Part shown: piece by piece, positions 34,593-45,004 of the stretch | Layout: each line of letters begins with the position of its first letter | Numbering within the stretch: position 1 is the first letter of the stretch | Assembly: GCA_038093975.1 (NCBI GenBank) | Contig: JBBPTG010000019.1 | Coordinates: 186,001-250,000 of the forward strand | Source of the DNA: Chalciporus piperatus | Taxonomy: Eukaryota; Basidiomycota; Agaricomycetes; Boletales; Boletaceae | Direction: 5' to 3' | Length of the DNA: 64,000 bases | Notes under the pieces: model-generated | Databases searched by the model: none | The model's input: the letters and a program-made list of their open reading frames with translations, nothing else | Told to the model about the DNA's origin: nothing | Translations under genes and position numbers: made by a program

Positions 34593-35890
34593 TAGTAAGG
34601 TCGTTCGCAGGATAGCTGTTCATCTGAGACTTGTCAGCGGTAAACTTCTCTCGACCATCGTAAACCGCGTTGAATGGCGCGGTCTGATTAGTGGTGTTAG
34701 TAATGTCGGACAGTACAGAAAGTCGAACTTGCCTGCTTCTTTCCAAATTCTCTGTATTTTCCTGCGAAGCATGTTGCTTTGATGTCACCCCAGTCATCGG
34801 CGTATTCTATGCCATATCATTAGTCGACGACTAGAAGACATCACAGGAACCAAATACCGAGTTTGGGATGGCTCAGCGAACATAAAATCTTCTTAGCGAC
34901 GCTCGACGTCTCTTGTGTGATCGGAACAACGACTACCGCCACCATGGGTGAAGGCTCTCCTTTGTTGTGGAAAGACGTCTCAGTCAAGCGACCGAGAACC
35001 CACACGGTGACAGGCTCCGATGAATCCTCACAGCACCAGTAGGAAGACGAGTTAGCGAGTGCACGTCTCTGACCCCAACCGCAGGTGGATGGCAGTTCTT
35101 CTACACAGTAAGTGTTGTTAGCTACCGAGTTACAGTTCGCAAACTTGAGGAATCGACTGAAGGCGTAGTGAGTGACCGTTGTAACACCCTTGTGATAACC
35201 TACATTATTGTTGATGCTTCAAACTGAAGCAGAATCTCCGGGTACACAGACACTGCGTAAGCGTGGCTGTCGTAACCGTAGACTGAGATCTTCTCGTCGG
35301 TCTCTCGTACTTTGCCTTTGTCTGATATATAAAGTCAGTCAAGACACTAAGTTGCGTAGTAGGGTTACCTGAGCCACTGGCGATTCTCGCCCCATCAAGT
35401 AAATCTTTGTGTGATGCAGAGCATTAGCGAACGGAAATATAGGTCAGCATAACGTACCGGACGATGCTATGTCACTCTTACCACATGTTGCGAGTGTGTT
35501 AGCTTTAGATAACTAAAGCGGGGTCAGTACGTCTTGGGACGAGGCAGCGGAAGCTTCTGTGACTTACAGGACGATCGGCCGGCGCTTCGTCAGATTGGGA
35601 CAATGTCCCGACGCTGTCCTTAGAGGCACATGATGACTGAGTGTATATCGAAAGTCAGTCACGGAAGACACAACAATGAGGACATCATACCAGATCTTGC
35701 ACACCATGCTCGTTGAGAACAGGCGTTCCGGCGGAAAGCTCGGTCTCTTTCACGATCACCGGTCTGAAAGGTTACATTCGCACAGAAAGCAAAGGAAGTG
35801 TGGAGAAATATACCTCGCCCTTTTACTGTGTTCTACGGAAGAGTCATCGCCTTCAGCTTTCCGTTTTCTTGCACTGGCAGCGGTTGGCAT
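34593..35890 (-). pseudogene. Island gene 1: hypothetical protein, 3' end cut off
   Basis: Multi-exon minus-strand gene with start ATG at 35,888-35,890. Approximate exons are 35814-35890, 35691-35763, 35578-35636, 35482-35512, 35369-35404, 35214-35331, 34858-35156, 34733-34806, and 34593-34683 running into the repeat. The N-terminus (ASARKRKAEGDD) is basic and nuclear-like. The longest exon encodes VTVWVLGRLTET and PSPMVAVVVVPIT, a beta-rich pattern. The intron after 34,733 looks GC-AG (CAG/gcaagt). The reading frame enters the foldback repeat at 34,592, so the C-terminus is lost. I do not know the family. A nucleic-acid-binding role is only suggested by its Helitron neighbour. Confidence 0.6.
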
Positions 35891-36102
35891 GATGCTGAGA
35901 GTCGGTGAAAGGTTGCGTTAGCGGTGTCGGACTGAGCTGGGCGTTCTGACGAGCATCCTTAAGTGAGAATTTCGTTGTCGTTGCCAAGCACGAGAGGTGC
36001 AATTTCAGAACGTCCGATGTCCGGTAAAGGGGCCTGTCAACACAAAGTTTACACAAGGTGAATTGGCAAGTCCGGAGGTCAACAAAGATGTGCATTGCCA
36101 AG

Positions 36103-36130
36103 CCCCCCCCCTTTTTTTTTGGGGGGGGGG
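36103..36130. repeat. C9-T9-G10 homopolymer hairpin
   Basis: Nine C, nine T and ten G in direct succession, able to form a 9-bp all-GC stem with a T9 loop. It lies in the spacer between island genes 1 and 2. It could be real slippage-prone DNA or an assembly weak point. Confidence 0.85.
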
Positions 36131-36289
36131 AGGGGTGCGTCGCACTGGCCAGAAGAGGTGGCGCCGTTTAACGACCTTCACCGGTGGGAACGATACCGCG
36201 AGTTAACAGATAATAAAGTACATAGAGCGAAATGAAGTTACAAGGACGCGCGGTACATTGTACAAGGTAGTGAAGTTTCCTTCATTTCT

Positions 36290-37759
36290 TCATTCTTTTG
36301 TGTACACGTTCAACGGTACCTTCTTCCTCGCAGTCACTCTCTGAAGGGCGGCGCGTGCGACCATTGACATGACATGGGGGCGTGGAAGTCGCTCTTCCGT
36401 TTGACAGTTGTGCGACTGACGGGCGAGCACTTTCCTGTGGACGCGATCAAGGAGTGCGACTAGTCCAAATGTCCATCCACATACTTCCATATTTGCCATC
36501 GTGTCGCGTTCATTTTTTTCCATACCGTCTGTCTGCACAGACAGCAAGGAAGTCAGTTTGCAGACTGCGAGACGATGGACAGCGTACATACCTCCTGATC
36601 TGCAAGGCCAGACGCGATTACATTATTGTCCGATCCGCTGAGCTGTGTGGTCGTTAAGTAACGAATATGAAGCTGTTGAAACGTTACAGCACTTCACGAT
36701 CACTTGCTTCCTTATCTCGAAGCACACAGTGTTCCTCGTCAATCGTGATTGTGTCCATCTACACAGATGTTAAGGATTGAAACGAAAATGGCAAAACACG
36801 AGTACAGACCTCAGCGATCTCTGCGGCGGTACAAAGCTGTCTGATGCGAACCGGTTTGAGGTGGACGCGTACATCTGGCTCGTTACGTTTGTTACGCCTA
36901 ATGACGATATCGAAAGCAACCTCGACATCGACGAAATCACCTTCCGCCAGAGCGGTTGCCGCACAAGGCATCGCCGTATTACCGACGAACCTTTCGATCT
37001 CTAGTTTTTCAGTAACGAACCAATCAGGCGCAGCGACAGCGCCGATATCTGCGGGATCGTCTTCGGCTGTTAGCACGCTCCCGATGTTATGAAGCAAAGG
37101 GCTGCTCTTTAAGCCAAGTTAGTGCAATGATTTGTGAGCCAAGACGCAAGGACAGCCTACTTTGGTGAACACACGACGTTGCATAATCAAACCGTGTCCG
37201 TCGGTCGTGTTGTCTCTTTCGACCCCACCTACCGTGGAGTGCACAAGTTTGCGAATGTTTCCAATGGCCACGAGGTAAGGTTCCCAGATCTCCAACTTGC
37301 TACCTCCATGCAACGTCACAGATTGCGTGGCTTTAAGCGCGCCGTCTAAGGAGCTGAATGTGATGTTTGAACGTACTGATATGAGCGATGGCACAAAGAC
37401 TTACCGATCCCAATTCCCAAACACGTCGATGTTGTGTTGCCCTAAAAAACCTTGCAGGCGTACAGTCACCGGAACGAGGTGTCTCAAGCCAGTTCGCAGC
37501 GGCGCCTTGTAAATGACAACAAAACTGCGAGAGCGTTCCGTTATCAAAGCCTTTTGACACACAGTAGCCCAGTCGCAAACATCCGCGTAAGAATACGGCA
37601 CAGCAAGCATAGGGTTGTCGACTTCGAGCGGAAGGTTTGCTGTCAGAAAACCTTCCCAGCGCTCTTTAACAAAGGTTCGGTCGGGGTCTATATGATACTG
37701 CGATCAGCGTGCACAGAGCAGTATACACTTGCACATAACTTACTGGTCACGAAAGACAT
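36290..37759 (-). CDS. Island gene 2: hypothetical protein, 7 exons
   Basis: Seven minus-strand exons: 37744-37759, 37405-37687, 37233-37353, 36810-37106, 36688-36758, 36592-36637 and 36290-36532. They join to exactly 359 codons including the stop, which supports the model. Start sequence is MSFVTNPDRTFVKERWEGF. Recognisable blocks are VTVRLQGFLGQHNIDVFGNW (about 80-100), LEIWEPYLVAIGN, and GDFVDVEVAFDIVI followed by VRVHLKPVRIRQLCTAAEI. The alternating beta-type segments suggest two related single-strand-binding-like folds, but that is a guess. The C-terminal part (VALLDRVHRKVLARQ) is basic. No catalytic motif is seen. It lies within the Helitron-linked island and has intron density like its neighbours. 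Confidence 0.72.
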
Positions 37760-38130
37760 CTTGAAAACACAGAGAAGCAACGCTCGTCAGACGCGACCAT
37801 GCCCTTTACCGATATATGAATTCTTCCACACAGACAGCAAGAAGGGACATCGCCAAGAAAGTGTGTACTCATCTCCTGGAAACGCCATTGCCAATGATGT
37901 TTTCATGCGATTTCGCTCGTTGTTGTGCAACGCAAATGCCAATTCGTAAATTGAGAAATCACAAGCTAAGTAAATGTTTGATTTCGCACAGAGAGTATGG
38001 AACGCCCGAGGTGCGAAACACCCCATCGAAACACCATGTACGTTGAGCAAGTAGTAAGTGACCGACAGCACTGTATTCGTGTACTAATTCAGATTATCAG
38101 TCGCAACGAACTCACGCTCAGGAAGGAAGG

Positions 38131-39168
38131 ATGTCGTTGGAAGCTCACATGAAAGAAGAGGTACGCATGAACGTCACACTTCGTTTACAAACGTCATTTA
38201 ACTGTCGTCAGCTGTGGTACATCGAGAGTAGTGACGGTATACTTGCCAACAAAATGCCGATCGAACTAGTCACGAAGATAATCGGACACATGACTGTCGC
38301 TGACCTTGCGTTATACGGAGCTACTTCCCGCTCCAATTATCGCTATATGCGTCGCGTCATTGTCAATCGGTTCCGCGATGTCATCGAGACGTTCGTTCCC
38401 AATTATGTTGCGTTCATCAACATGATGCGGGTGCATCGCGTTATCATCTCAGGATCCGCAGCGTTATATTTCTTTGACCCAACACGAGGTTGGCTACCCG
38501 ACGATCTGGACTTGTACGTTCCTCGGTACCGTACGCTCCGAGTCGTCACACGTCTGCGAGGGATGGGATATATTCCCATCGCCCCGGTGCGCTATAAACC
38601 GTCAGACTACGATCACATGACTGGTATCAGAAGAGTCACCGCGTTAACGAACGGATCGCATACCATTGATATCGTGGAATCAGGCACCGCCTCCCCGATG
38701 TATCCTGTATTCCGTTTCCACACCACTGCGGTGATGAACTTCATCAGTGCCGACGGTTTTTTCAGCGCATATCCTCGGTTGACCACAGAAGGAGTTGCCT
38801 TGGTTAATCCGGTTCGGTTCCATGGGCGTAAAGTTCCTCCAAACGTTAACGCCTGCATCCGCAAATACGTTCGCCGCGGATACTATGTTCTCGCGACACC
38901 TACGCAGATTGGGAGGATTCATCACTGTCAATTCAGTCCTGAATGCCCTCATACGGTGCGCACCACTTTCGATGGCGGCTGCATGTTCTTGAAGTTACGG
39001 TGGTACAAGAACATGGCATGCGATGAAGAGGCAGTGCAGCGATGCTTTAAAGATAGGCGGGCGATCGTGTGGCACTTGGGTGGGGATTCCTGCGACGGTA
39101 GTTATGAAGTGTTACGATCGTTCGTGACGATGGAAGGGGCGGGGTCGTCGTACAGCAACTCGCAGTAG
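38131..39168 (+). CDS. Island gene 3: F-box-like protein with a nucleotidyltransferase-type motif
   Basis: 345 codons on the plus strand, the only island gene in this direction. Residues about 45-85 (KMPIELVTKIIGHMTVADLAL ... SRSNYRYMRR) fit an F-box-like helix bundle. Residues about 108-132 contain SGSAALYFF then PDDLDLYVP. This resembles the GS...DxD signature of the pol-beta-type nucleotidyltransferase fold, with a somewhat long spacer. A Cys/His group lies toward the C-terminus (HHCQFSPECPHTV). 38,161-38,211 could be a 51-nt intron (gtacgc...gtcag), because skipping it also keeps the frame. The pairing suggests an NTase-fold protein linked to ubiquitin ligases, but activity is unproven. 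Confidence 0.7.
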   Translation: MSLEAHMKEEVRMNVTLRLQTSFNCRQLWYIESSDGILANKMPIELVTKIIGHMTVADLALYGATSRSNYRYMRRVIVNRFRDVIETFVPNYVAFINMMRVHRVIISGSAALYFFDPTRGWLPDDLDLYVPRYRTLRVVTRLRGMGYIPIAPVRYKPSDYDHMTGIRRVTALTNGSHTIDIVESGTASPMYPVFRFHTTAVMNFISADGFFSAYPRLTTEGVALVNPVRFHGRKVPPNVNACIRKYVRRGYYVLATPTQIGRIHHCQFSPECPHTVRTTFDGGCMFLKLRWYKNMACDEEAVQRCFKDRRAIVWHLGGDSCDGSYEVLRSFVTMEGAGSSYSNSQ

Positions 39169-39230
39169 TATCGCGTCGTCGAAACGGAATGAAAAGCTGT
39201 GTAGTTTTGACTCACCAATGTAAGGTGTTA

Positions 39231-39291
39231 TGGCTTCAGCCGTTGTGCGAGTGACGAGATGTGCATCTTTCGTGGCACGATTCAAGTCAAA
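39231..39291 (-). pseudogene. Relic of a second helicase C-terminus
   Basis: On the minus strand this stretch reads FDLNRATKDAHLVTRT, matching the last residues of the helicase ending at 40,976 (LLDLNRATKDAYLMSHT). No other helicase sequence surrounds it. It converges with the 3' end of island gene 3 and indicates that a second Helitron-type helicase once lay here. Confidence 0.65.
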
Positions 39292-39398
39292 CGGACTGAG
39301 CGGAAGTACGATAAGAGTCACATACGTCGATTTGGAAGCATCACATGGTAGTACAATAGAACGTAAACGAAGTTGATGTTACAGCGATGCGCGTAAGC

Positions 39399-40673
39399 TT
39401 ATCCACGACGTGCCTTGCACTCGCCGGTGCACCCGCAGCTTTTGCAGGCCGACTGGCAGACACCAGTGCAACCACAGCTTTCGCAAGCAGCGGAGGAGTC
39501 GCTTCGGACCCGCTTGCCTAGCTTGATCGCTTTATCAGTCACAGGGGGGGAAGGGAGCTTCGTCAGCGTCTCGATAATTCTCTCGTACGCCCATTCGACA
39601 TCATTTATATGCTCCATAACCATCTGGCGGCTCGTGTCTTCTTCCGCAGTAAAAGCAACCTGCCATGCGAGACCTAACGTCACGAGGTATAGACCGTTGG
39701 GTCCGAGTCGCGCAATGGCGCGCCAATCGTTGGATAACGCATCGTCTCGCGTCAGAGGCCACTTGGAGGTTGTGCGACGCCACGCAGGCTGAAGAGACGT
39801 CCACCATCGTCTGAATTGAGGAATAAACGTGTCGACATCGAACTTGAGCGACCGTAAGCGTTTTGGGTTGCGGTGATTTTTCATCCACGGTTGGTAGATG
39901 GCAGGACGATTGGCAAACGGCAATGTATGCTCGGCTGCCATCTGTCGTACGAAGAGTCGTGATAAGAAAATGATGAGGACCGACGATGGTTACGCTTACG
40001 CCGTTTTTGCCGCTAGGGATAGCCCATCCTGCATGCTGTTGGATCTGAATCCAGAGGCGGATAACGCGAGTTATGAGCTCGGCAGACTCGATAGAGGTCA
40101 TGTAATCTAAGCCCTTGATGAGCCATTCGACCGGGCAAGCTTTCTTGACAATGTCGATTTCCTCTTTTGTGAGACGAGTGCTGTAACGATGGTGATCGGT
40201 AAAGATCGGCATAGAAAGATAGCAAAATACCTTGAGTTAGCTTCACGAGCGACCGCACTGGCGCTTGACTCTTCTTCGTCTTCCTGACGATCTTCGTGTC
40301 TACAGTTCGTGTGAGCGGTGATCAATGGAATGGTGATACGGACGTACACATCGACGTTTGAATCCGACTCATCCGCTTGCTGTATCGCACTGATAGAAGG
40401 CACAGATAGCCTGTCTTTGTGGCCTGTGCGAGATCCGCTGTTAACCATCGTGGTAGAGCAAGGAAAGGAGAATGGGCGCAGGAACGCGACAGCCCATTCA
40501 GTTTGACTTGCCGTTTGTTGACGTAGATTTGGTTGCATGGCACGTTGCTTCCTCAAGCCAGGCCAATCGATTGCGTCTCGGCCGTGGTACTGTACGTTAA
40601 CCTGTGTGAAACAAAGAACTTCTAAGCGTAAACAAGCTGACACATCAATCTGTTTTCTCTCTGAGTGGCTCAT
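39399..40673 (-). CDS. Island gene 4: hypothetical protein with a Cys-rich tail
   Basis: Three minus-strand exons, 40231-40673, 40000-40180 and 39399-39941, join to 389 codons. The splices give NSSTRLTKEEID and PSGKNGMAAEHT. The N-terminal half has a beta-like segment DVYVRITIPLI and an acidic stretch (RQEDEEESSA). The middle contains LVTLGLAWQVAFTAEED. The C-terminus ends in two near-identical cysteine units, CESCGCTGVC and CKSCGCTGEC, which probably bind zinc. The family is not recognised. It sits head-to-tail downstream of the helicase, so both may belong to the same mobile unit. Confidence 0.7.
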
Positions 40674-40685
40674 CGATCGAAATGA

Positions 40686-40919
40686 TTGCCCGAAAGCAGG
40701 TTAGGGGACATTGCTGTAATGTTACGTTTACCTTACCGTCGTACGTGGCAAGACAGATTTGGAAGAATCCGAGCGACGGTGAGTTACATATGTGTTCGGA
40801 AGGGTGGTCGCGAATGTCCGCCATGCAAGACTGTTGTCGGACTAGAGGGTAGCCACTGGTTCGACGTAGAAGACGACAAGCGAGTGTACACACTGTTCGT
40901 CTACCACGGTAACTCGTGA
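40686..40919 (+). CDS. Small hypothetical ORF
   Basis: 77-codon plus-strand frame containing YICVRKGGRECPPCK and GSHWFDVEDDKRVYTLFVYH, more protein-like than the neighbouring shadows. It starts 13 bp from the divergent start of island gene 4. Acceptor- and donor-like sites inside make an intron possible. Function unknown. It may be a chance frame. Confidence 0.3.
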   Translation: MPESRLGDIAVMLRLPYRRTWQDRFGRIRATVSYICVRKGGRECPPCKTVVGLEGSHWFDVEDDKRVYTLFVYHGNS

Positions 40920-40975
40920 CCGATTGGACGGTGATGGTAGACGAGCGCGGGGCACCCACATTAGAAAGTGTTATT

Positions 40976-42426
40976 TCATGTTACAGTGTGACTCATCAAG
41001 TAAGCATCTTTCGTAGCGCGATTCAAGTCCAACAAACGAGCGATCTCCACTCTAAACTCTTCAGGAAGACGTTGGTATATCTTTCCTGAAGGGAACCAAC
41101 GGAGTATAGCTAACGATCGCAGCTCGGTAGCACGTGAAAGCATGACATACACACTCTGTAGTGTACGACAGTTCGTGAGATCGACAATTACCCCGCGTAG
41201 AGATCGTCCTTGAGACTTGTAGTCTGTGATTGCATATGCTGGCAAGAGAGGCACCTGTGACCGTTGGATATTGTATGAAGCGTTCGTGTCGTCTACGTAC
41301 TTAAATGAACCGCTCGAAGGAAGTACAGGCACAACGTCCGGATCTCCAGGGACGATGCCTATGTTACATTTGTCGACTCGAACGTACGCACAGTCCGCAT
41401 ACCGATTACCTTGGTCATCCATTGAGTACACTATTCGTTCGACAACGCCTTCCATGCCATTCACAACAGAACATTGTATAGCGAGATTTTCGGTAAAGAT
41501 AACTTGCATCCCTTCAAACAATGGCAATAAACCGAACTTGTCATCAGTTTTGCTGGTGTCCAGTGACCACAAAACTTTCTGTAGATGTCGAGGGAGTGTT
41601 TCTTTCTTGTAAGTATCACGCGAGCAGTAGACATGTAAATCGATATTCATTGACTTCGCAACTGCTTTTGATTTACGAAAGTTTATAGCGTCTCGGACAT
41701 GCTTTTGAGACACTATCACTGGGGCGTTTGCGAAGGCGTTCAATTGAGATGGATCGTGGGTATGGAGACGTTGCAAAGTCCGTGTGCATAGCACATCGTA
41801 GTCGGGTTCTGCGTAGTTTTCCCCTGACCCTCGCTGAGCTGGTGTGATTGGTTCGACGCCTGACCAAGCATCACCGACACGGATACGTGAGAGCAAGTTC
41901 GCGAAAGGAGGATCATTCAATGCACGGATGTTCTGCTCGAGTACCACTACGGTGTCGAATAAGGACCAAGTGTAAGCGCCGCAGAGAGCCGCTTGGCCGT
42001 TGTCTGACTGAGCAACGTTTGGGGAGAGACGTCGGACAAGTTGGTGACTGAACAGAGCAAGCTCACGGACAGGCTTCAATTGAGCCATATCTCCCGTACA
42101 GATAACGTTTACGCCACCGAAAGGTTTACGAGCCGCTTCAACATCGGCACTCTTGGCAAGACACAGTCGACGCGAAATGTCAGCCATAAGACGGGCTGAA
42201 ACGAGCGACACTTCATCTATAATCAGGTATGTCACATTCTTCCATATTATTTCTAACTCCCCCTGATTAGGAGCTGCACGGCCGTTGGGCAGAAATGTGA
42301 GCGAATGGATAGTACTACCGCGAATCAGAACAGCAGCGCATCCGGTTGGTGCTGTGACCTGTAATTTGTTGGCAGAGCTCGCTCGATCGAACAGCTCTCG
42401 AATGGCGTTGATGACGTGACTCTTAC
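40976..42426 (-). pseudogene. Helitron-type PIF1-family helicase, 5'-truncated in Walker A
   Basis: Superfamily-1B DNA helicase of the kind carried by Helitron rolling-circle transposons. The frame is open from the repeat boundary at 42,426 to a stop at 40,976. It begins with the last residues of Walker A (GKSHVINAIREL), then LQVTAPTGCAAVLIRGSTIHSL, Walker B LIIDEVSLV, CTGDMAQLKPV, and the C-terminal motifs AYAITDYKSQGRSL and YVMLSRATELRSL. Everything before the Walker A lysine, including the expected Rep part, is missing because the foldback-like element abuts it. The first ATG left is at about 42,235. It therefore cannot be an active helicase as it stands. Confidence 0.88.
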
Positions 42427-43345
42427 ATCAGCAAGACTGCAAAAAGTCTGAAGTTACTGGAATGACTGGATCAGTTAAATCAGTAGTCCAGTGGCCCAGT
42501 AACAAGTAATTTCAGTAGTTTCAGTAGTTTCAGTAACCTAGTCACCCAGTCATCAAGTAGTTTCAGTAGTCTTAGTAACCCAGTGGCCTAGTGGCCCAGT
42601 CATCCAGTCATTTCAGTAGCTTCAGTAGCTCAGTCATTCAGTCATCCAGTAGTCTCAGTAGTCTCAGTCATCCAGCAGCCCAGTCATCCAGTCATCCAGT
42701 CATTTCAGTAGTCCCAGTAGCTCAGTCATCCAGTCATTCAGTCATTTCAGTGGTCTCATTAGTCCAGTGGCCAAGTGTTCCAGTTATCCAGTAGTTCCAG
42801 TAACCCAGCAGCCCAGTCATCAAGTCATCCAGTTACTTCAGTAGTCTCAGTAGCCCAGTCATTCAGTCATTCAGTCATCCAGTAGTTCCAGTAACCCAGC
42901 ATCCCAGTCATCAAGTCATCTAGTAGTTCCAGTAACCCAGCAGCCCAGTCATCCAATCATCCAGTCACTTCAGTAGTCTCAGTAGCTCAGTAGCCCAGTG
43001 TTCCAGTCATCCAGTTATCTCAGTAGCCTAGTAGCTCAGTTTCCCAGTCATGTAGTCATCTCAGCAGCCTAGTAGCCCAGTGCCCTAGTTATCCAGCAAT
43101 CCAGTTGTCTCATTACTCCAGCCATCCAGTATTCCAGTATTCCAGTAATCTAGTCACTCAGTGGTCCAGTAATCCAGTCACTCCAGTCACTCACAGTCAC
43201 ACAAGTCACTCCAGTAATCCAGTCACCTCAGTAATCCAGTCACTCCAGTAATCCAGTCACCCTGTGGTCCAGTAAACCAGTCACTTCAGTCACACCAGTC
43301 ATACCAGTTATCCAGTTACCCAGCCCTCAGCTCACCCAATCACTC
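42427..43345 (+). repeat. Left CAGT minisatellite arm
   Basis: Degenerate tandem array of words such as CAGTCATC, CAGTAGTTT and CAGTAGTCT, 8-9 nt each, extending to about 43,345. The first 119 nt are identical to the reverse complement of 34,474-34,592. Confidence 0.9.
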
Positions 43346-43419
43346 CAGTACTACTCAGTCATCTAATAGAGTCATTCTAATTAGTGACATTTTATAATCA
43401 TTCATAGGATGGATTATAG

Positions 43420-44120
43420 CTAAAGTCCACAAAAATGTGTACTAAAAGTGTAGTTAACAATGTGGGAAAGGGTATTAGGATTGAGTGTAGTGAAGTGTAC
43501 AAAAAAGCGTAGTAAAAGTGTAGTTACAAGTGTGGGAAAGTATAGCTAGATTGAGTGAGCAAAGTGTACAAAAAAAGTGTAGTAAAAGTGTAGTAAAAGT
43601 GTGGGAAAGTGTAGCTAGATTGAGTGTAGCTAAAGTGTACAAAAAAGCGTAGTAAAAGTGTAGTCAAGAGTGTGGGAAAGTATAGCTAGATTGAGTGTAG
43701 CAAAAGTGTACAAAAAAGCGTAGTAAAAGTGTAGTGAAATGTGTGGGAAAGTGTGTAGTGATAGAGTGTAGCTAAAGTGGACAAAAAAGCGTACTAAAAG
43801 TGTAGTTACAAGTGTAGTGATTGAGTGTAGCAAAGTGTAACAAAAAAGCGTAGTAAAACTTGAATCAAATGTGTAGGAAAGTGTAGCTAGATTGAGTGTA
43901 GCAAAAGTGTACAAAAAAGCGTAGTAAATGTGTAATTACAAGTGTGGGAAAGTGTATTAGGTTAGAGTGTAGCAAAAGTGTACAAAAAGCGCAGTAAGTG
44001 TGTAGTTAAAAGTGTAGCAAAGTATGTGGAGATCAAACCTATTGAAAGTGTACAAAAAAGCATACACAAGTGTACAAAAAATATGGTAGCTATCTAGTGT
44101 AGGAGATCCTAATAAAGTGT
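43420..44120 (-). repeat. TACAC-type tandem array, copy 2
   Basis: About eight imperfect units of roughly 65-75 bp, built from GTGTAGCTAAAGTGTACAAA, AAAGCGTAGTAAAAGTG and GTGTGGGAAAGTGTA. It is the reverse complement of the array at 571-1,075. Confidence 0.85.
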
Positions 44121-44250
44121 AGCTACATTTCCCTAATGCTCGGACTTGACAAAAAATCCGCGCGAAAAAGTCACGTGACCATGTTGAATTTGCCGCGCCA
44201 CCTCTTCGACTCTCTCTCACCACTACACCACACCTCAACAACAGCAAAAC

Positions 44251-45004
44251 GGCCGGCGAGTGCTCAAAAGCCCCGCCGGCATCGCCAGGTGAGTGAAAAC
44301 TCGCTCACCACCACATCCGCTCACCTCGCAAACAGCCTGCTGCCACCTACCACCTCACTCTCGACAAGAAAACGACGAAAATGCGAAAACGCGGCCGGCG
44401 TGGGCTCAACAGCCCCGCCGGCTTCACGAGGTGAGTGATAAGCCACCCGCTCACCCCGCAAACAGCCGCTTGCACTGCTCGGCCCACTACCACCTACCAC
44501 ACCACTCTCGACACGAAAACGACGAAAACGCGAAAACGCGGCCGGCGAGGGCTCAACAGCCCCGCCGGCAGCACACGGTGTGTTCTTCCTCACCCACCAC
44601 CACCACCTCTCATCTCGTACAGAGCCGCTCGGGCCGTACGAACCACCACCACCTCCAAACCCTCAAACAACCTCGACCTCGAACTCGATGGCCGGCGTGG
44701 GCTCAACAGCCCCGCCGGCAGCACATGGTGTGTTTTTCCTCACCCACCACCATCCTCTCTCACCTCGTACAGAGCCGCTCGGGCTGTCTCCCCCCCACCA
44801 CCTCGCTCCCTCAAACTCGATCGTAAAAAAACGGCCGGCGTGGGCTCAGCAGCCCCGCCGGCATCACGAGGTTCGTGTTTCCTCACCCATCACCTCATCC
44901 ACTCACTTCAACGACGGCCGCTCGGGTTGTCTCCCCCCCACCACCTCCCACCTTCAACCTCGACACCAACACATGGCCGGCGCGGGCTCAACAGCCCCGC
45001 TGGC
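44251..45004 (-). repeat. GC palindrome satellite, copy 2 (six units)
   Basis: Palindromic 30-bp cores start at 44,251, 44,393, 44,540, 44,690, 44,833 and 44,975, giving spacings of 142-150 bp. Each has GCCGGCG/CGCCGGC outer arms (the last copy and the first inner stem are slightly degenerate) and a GGGCT/AGCCC inner stem. The spacers are also related to one another, with AGGTGAGTG-like and CACCACC-rich segments, so this is a satellite of about 145 bp. Confidence 0.88.

Noticed and set aside
37119..37394. Separate small genes at 36,290-36,589, 36,759-37,097 and 37,119-37,394
   Set aside because: They are exons of one minus-strand gene. Joining them with five further exon junctions gives exactly 359 codons.
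42591..42794. Serine-rich ORF in the CAGT minisatellite
   Set aside because: Pure tandem-repeat translation with no start context or domain.
44251..45004. CRISPR-like array of regularly spaced palindromes
   Set aside because: Spacers are 110-120 bp and related to each other, the genome is fungal, and there are no cas genes. It is a satellite.
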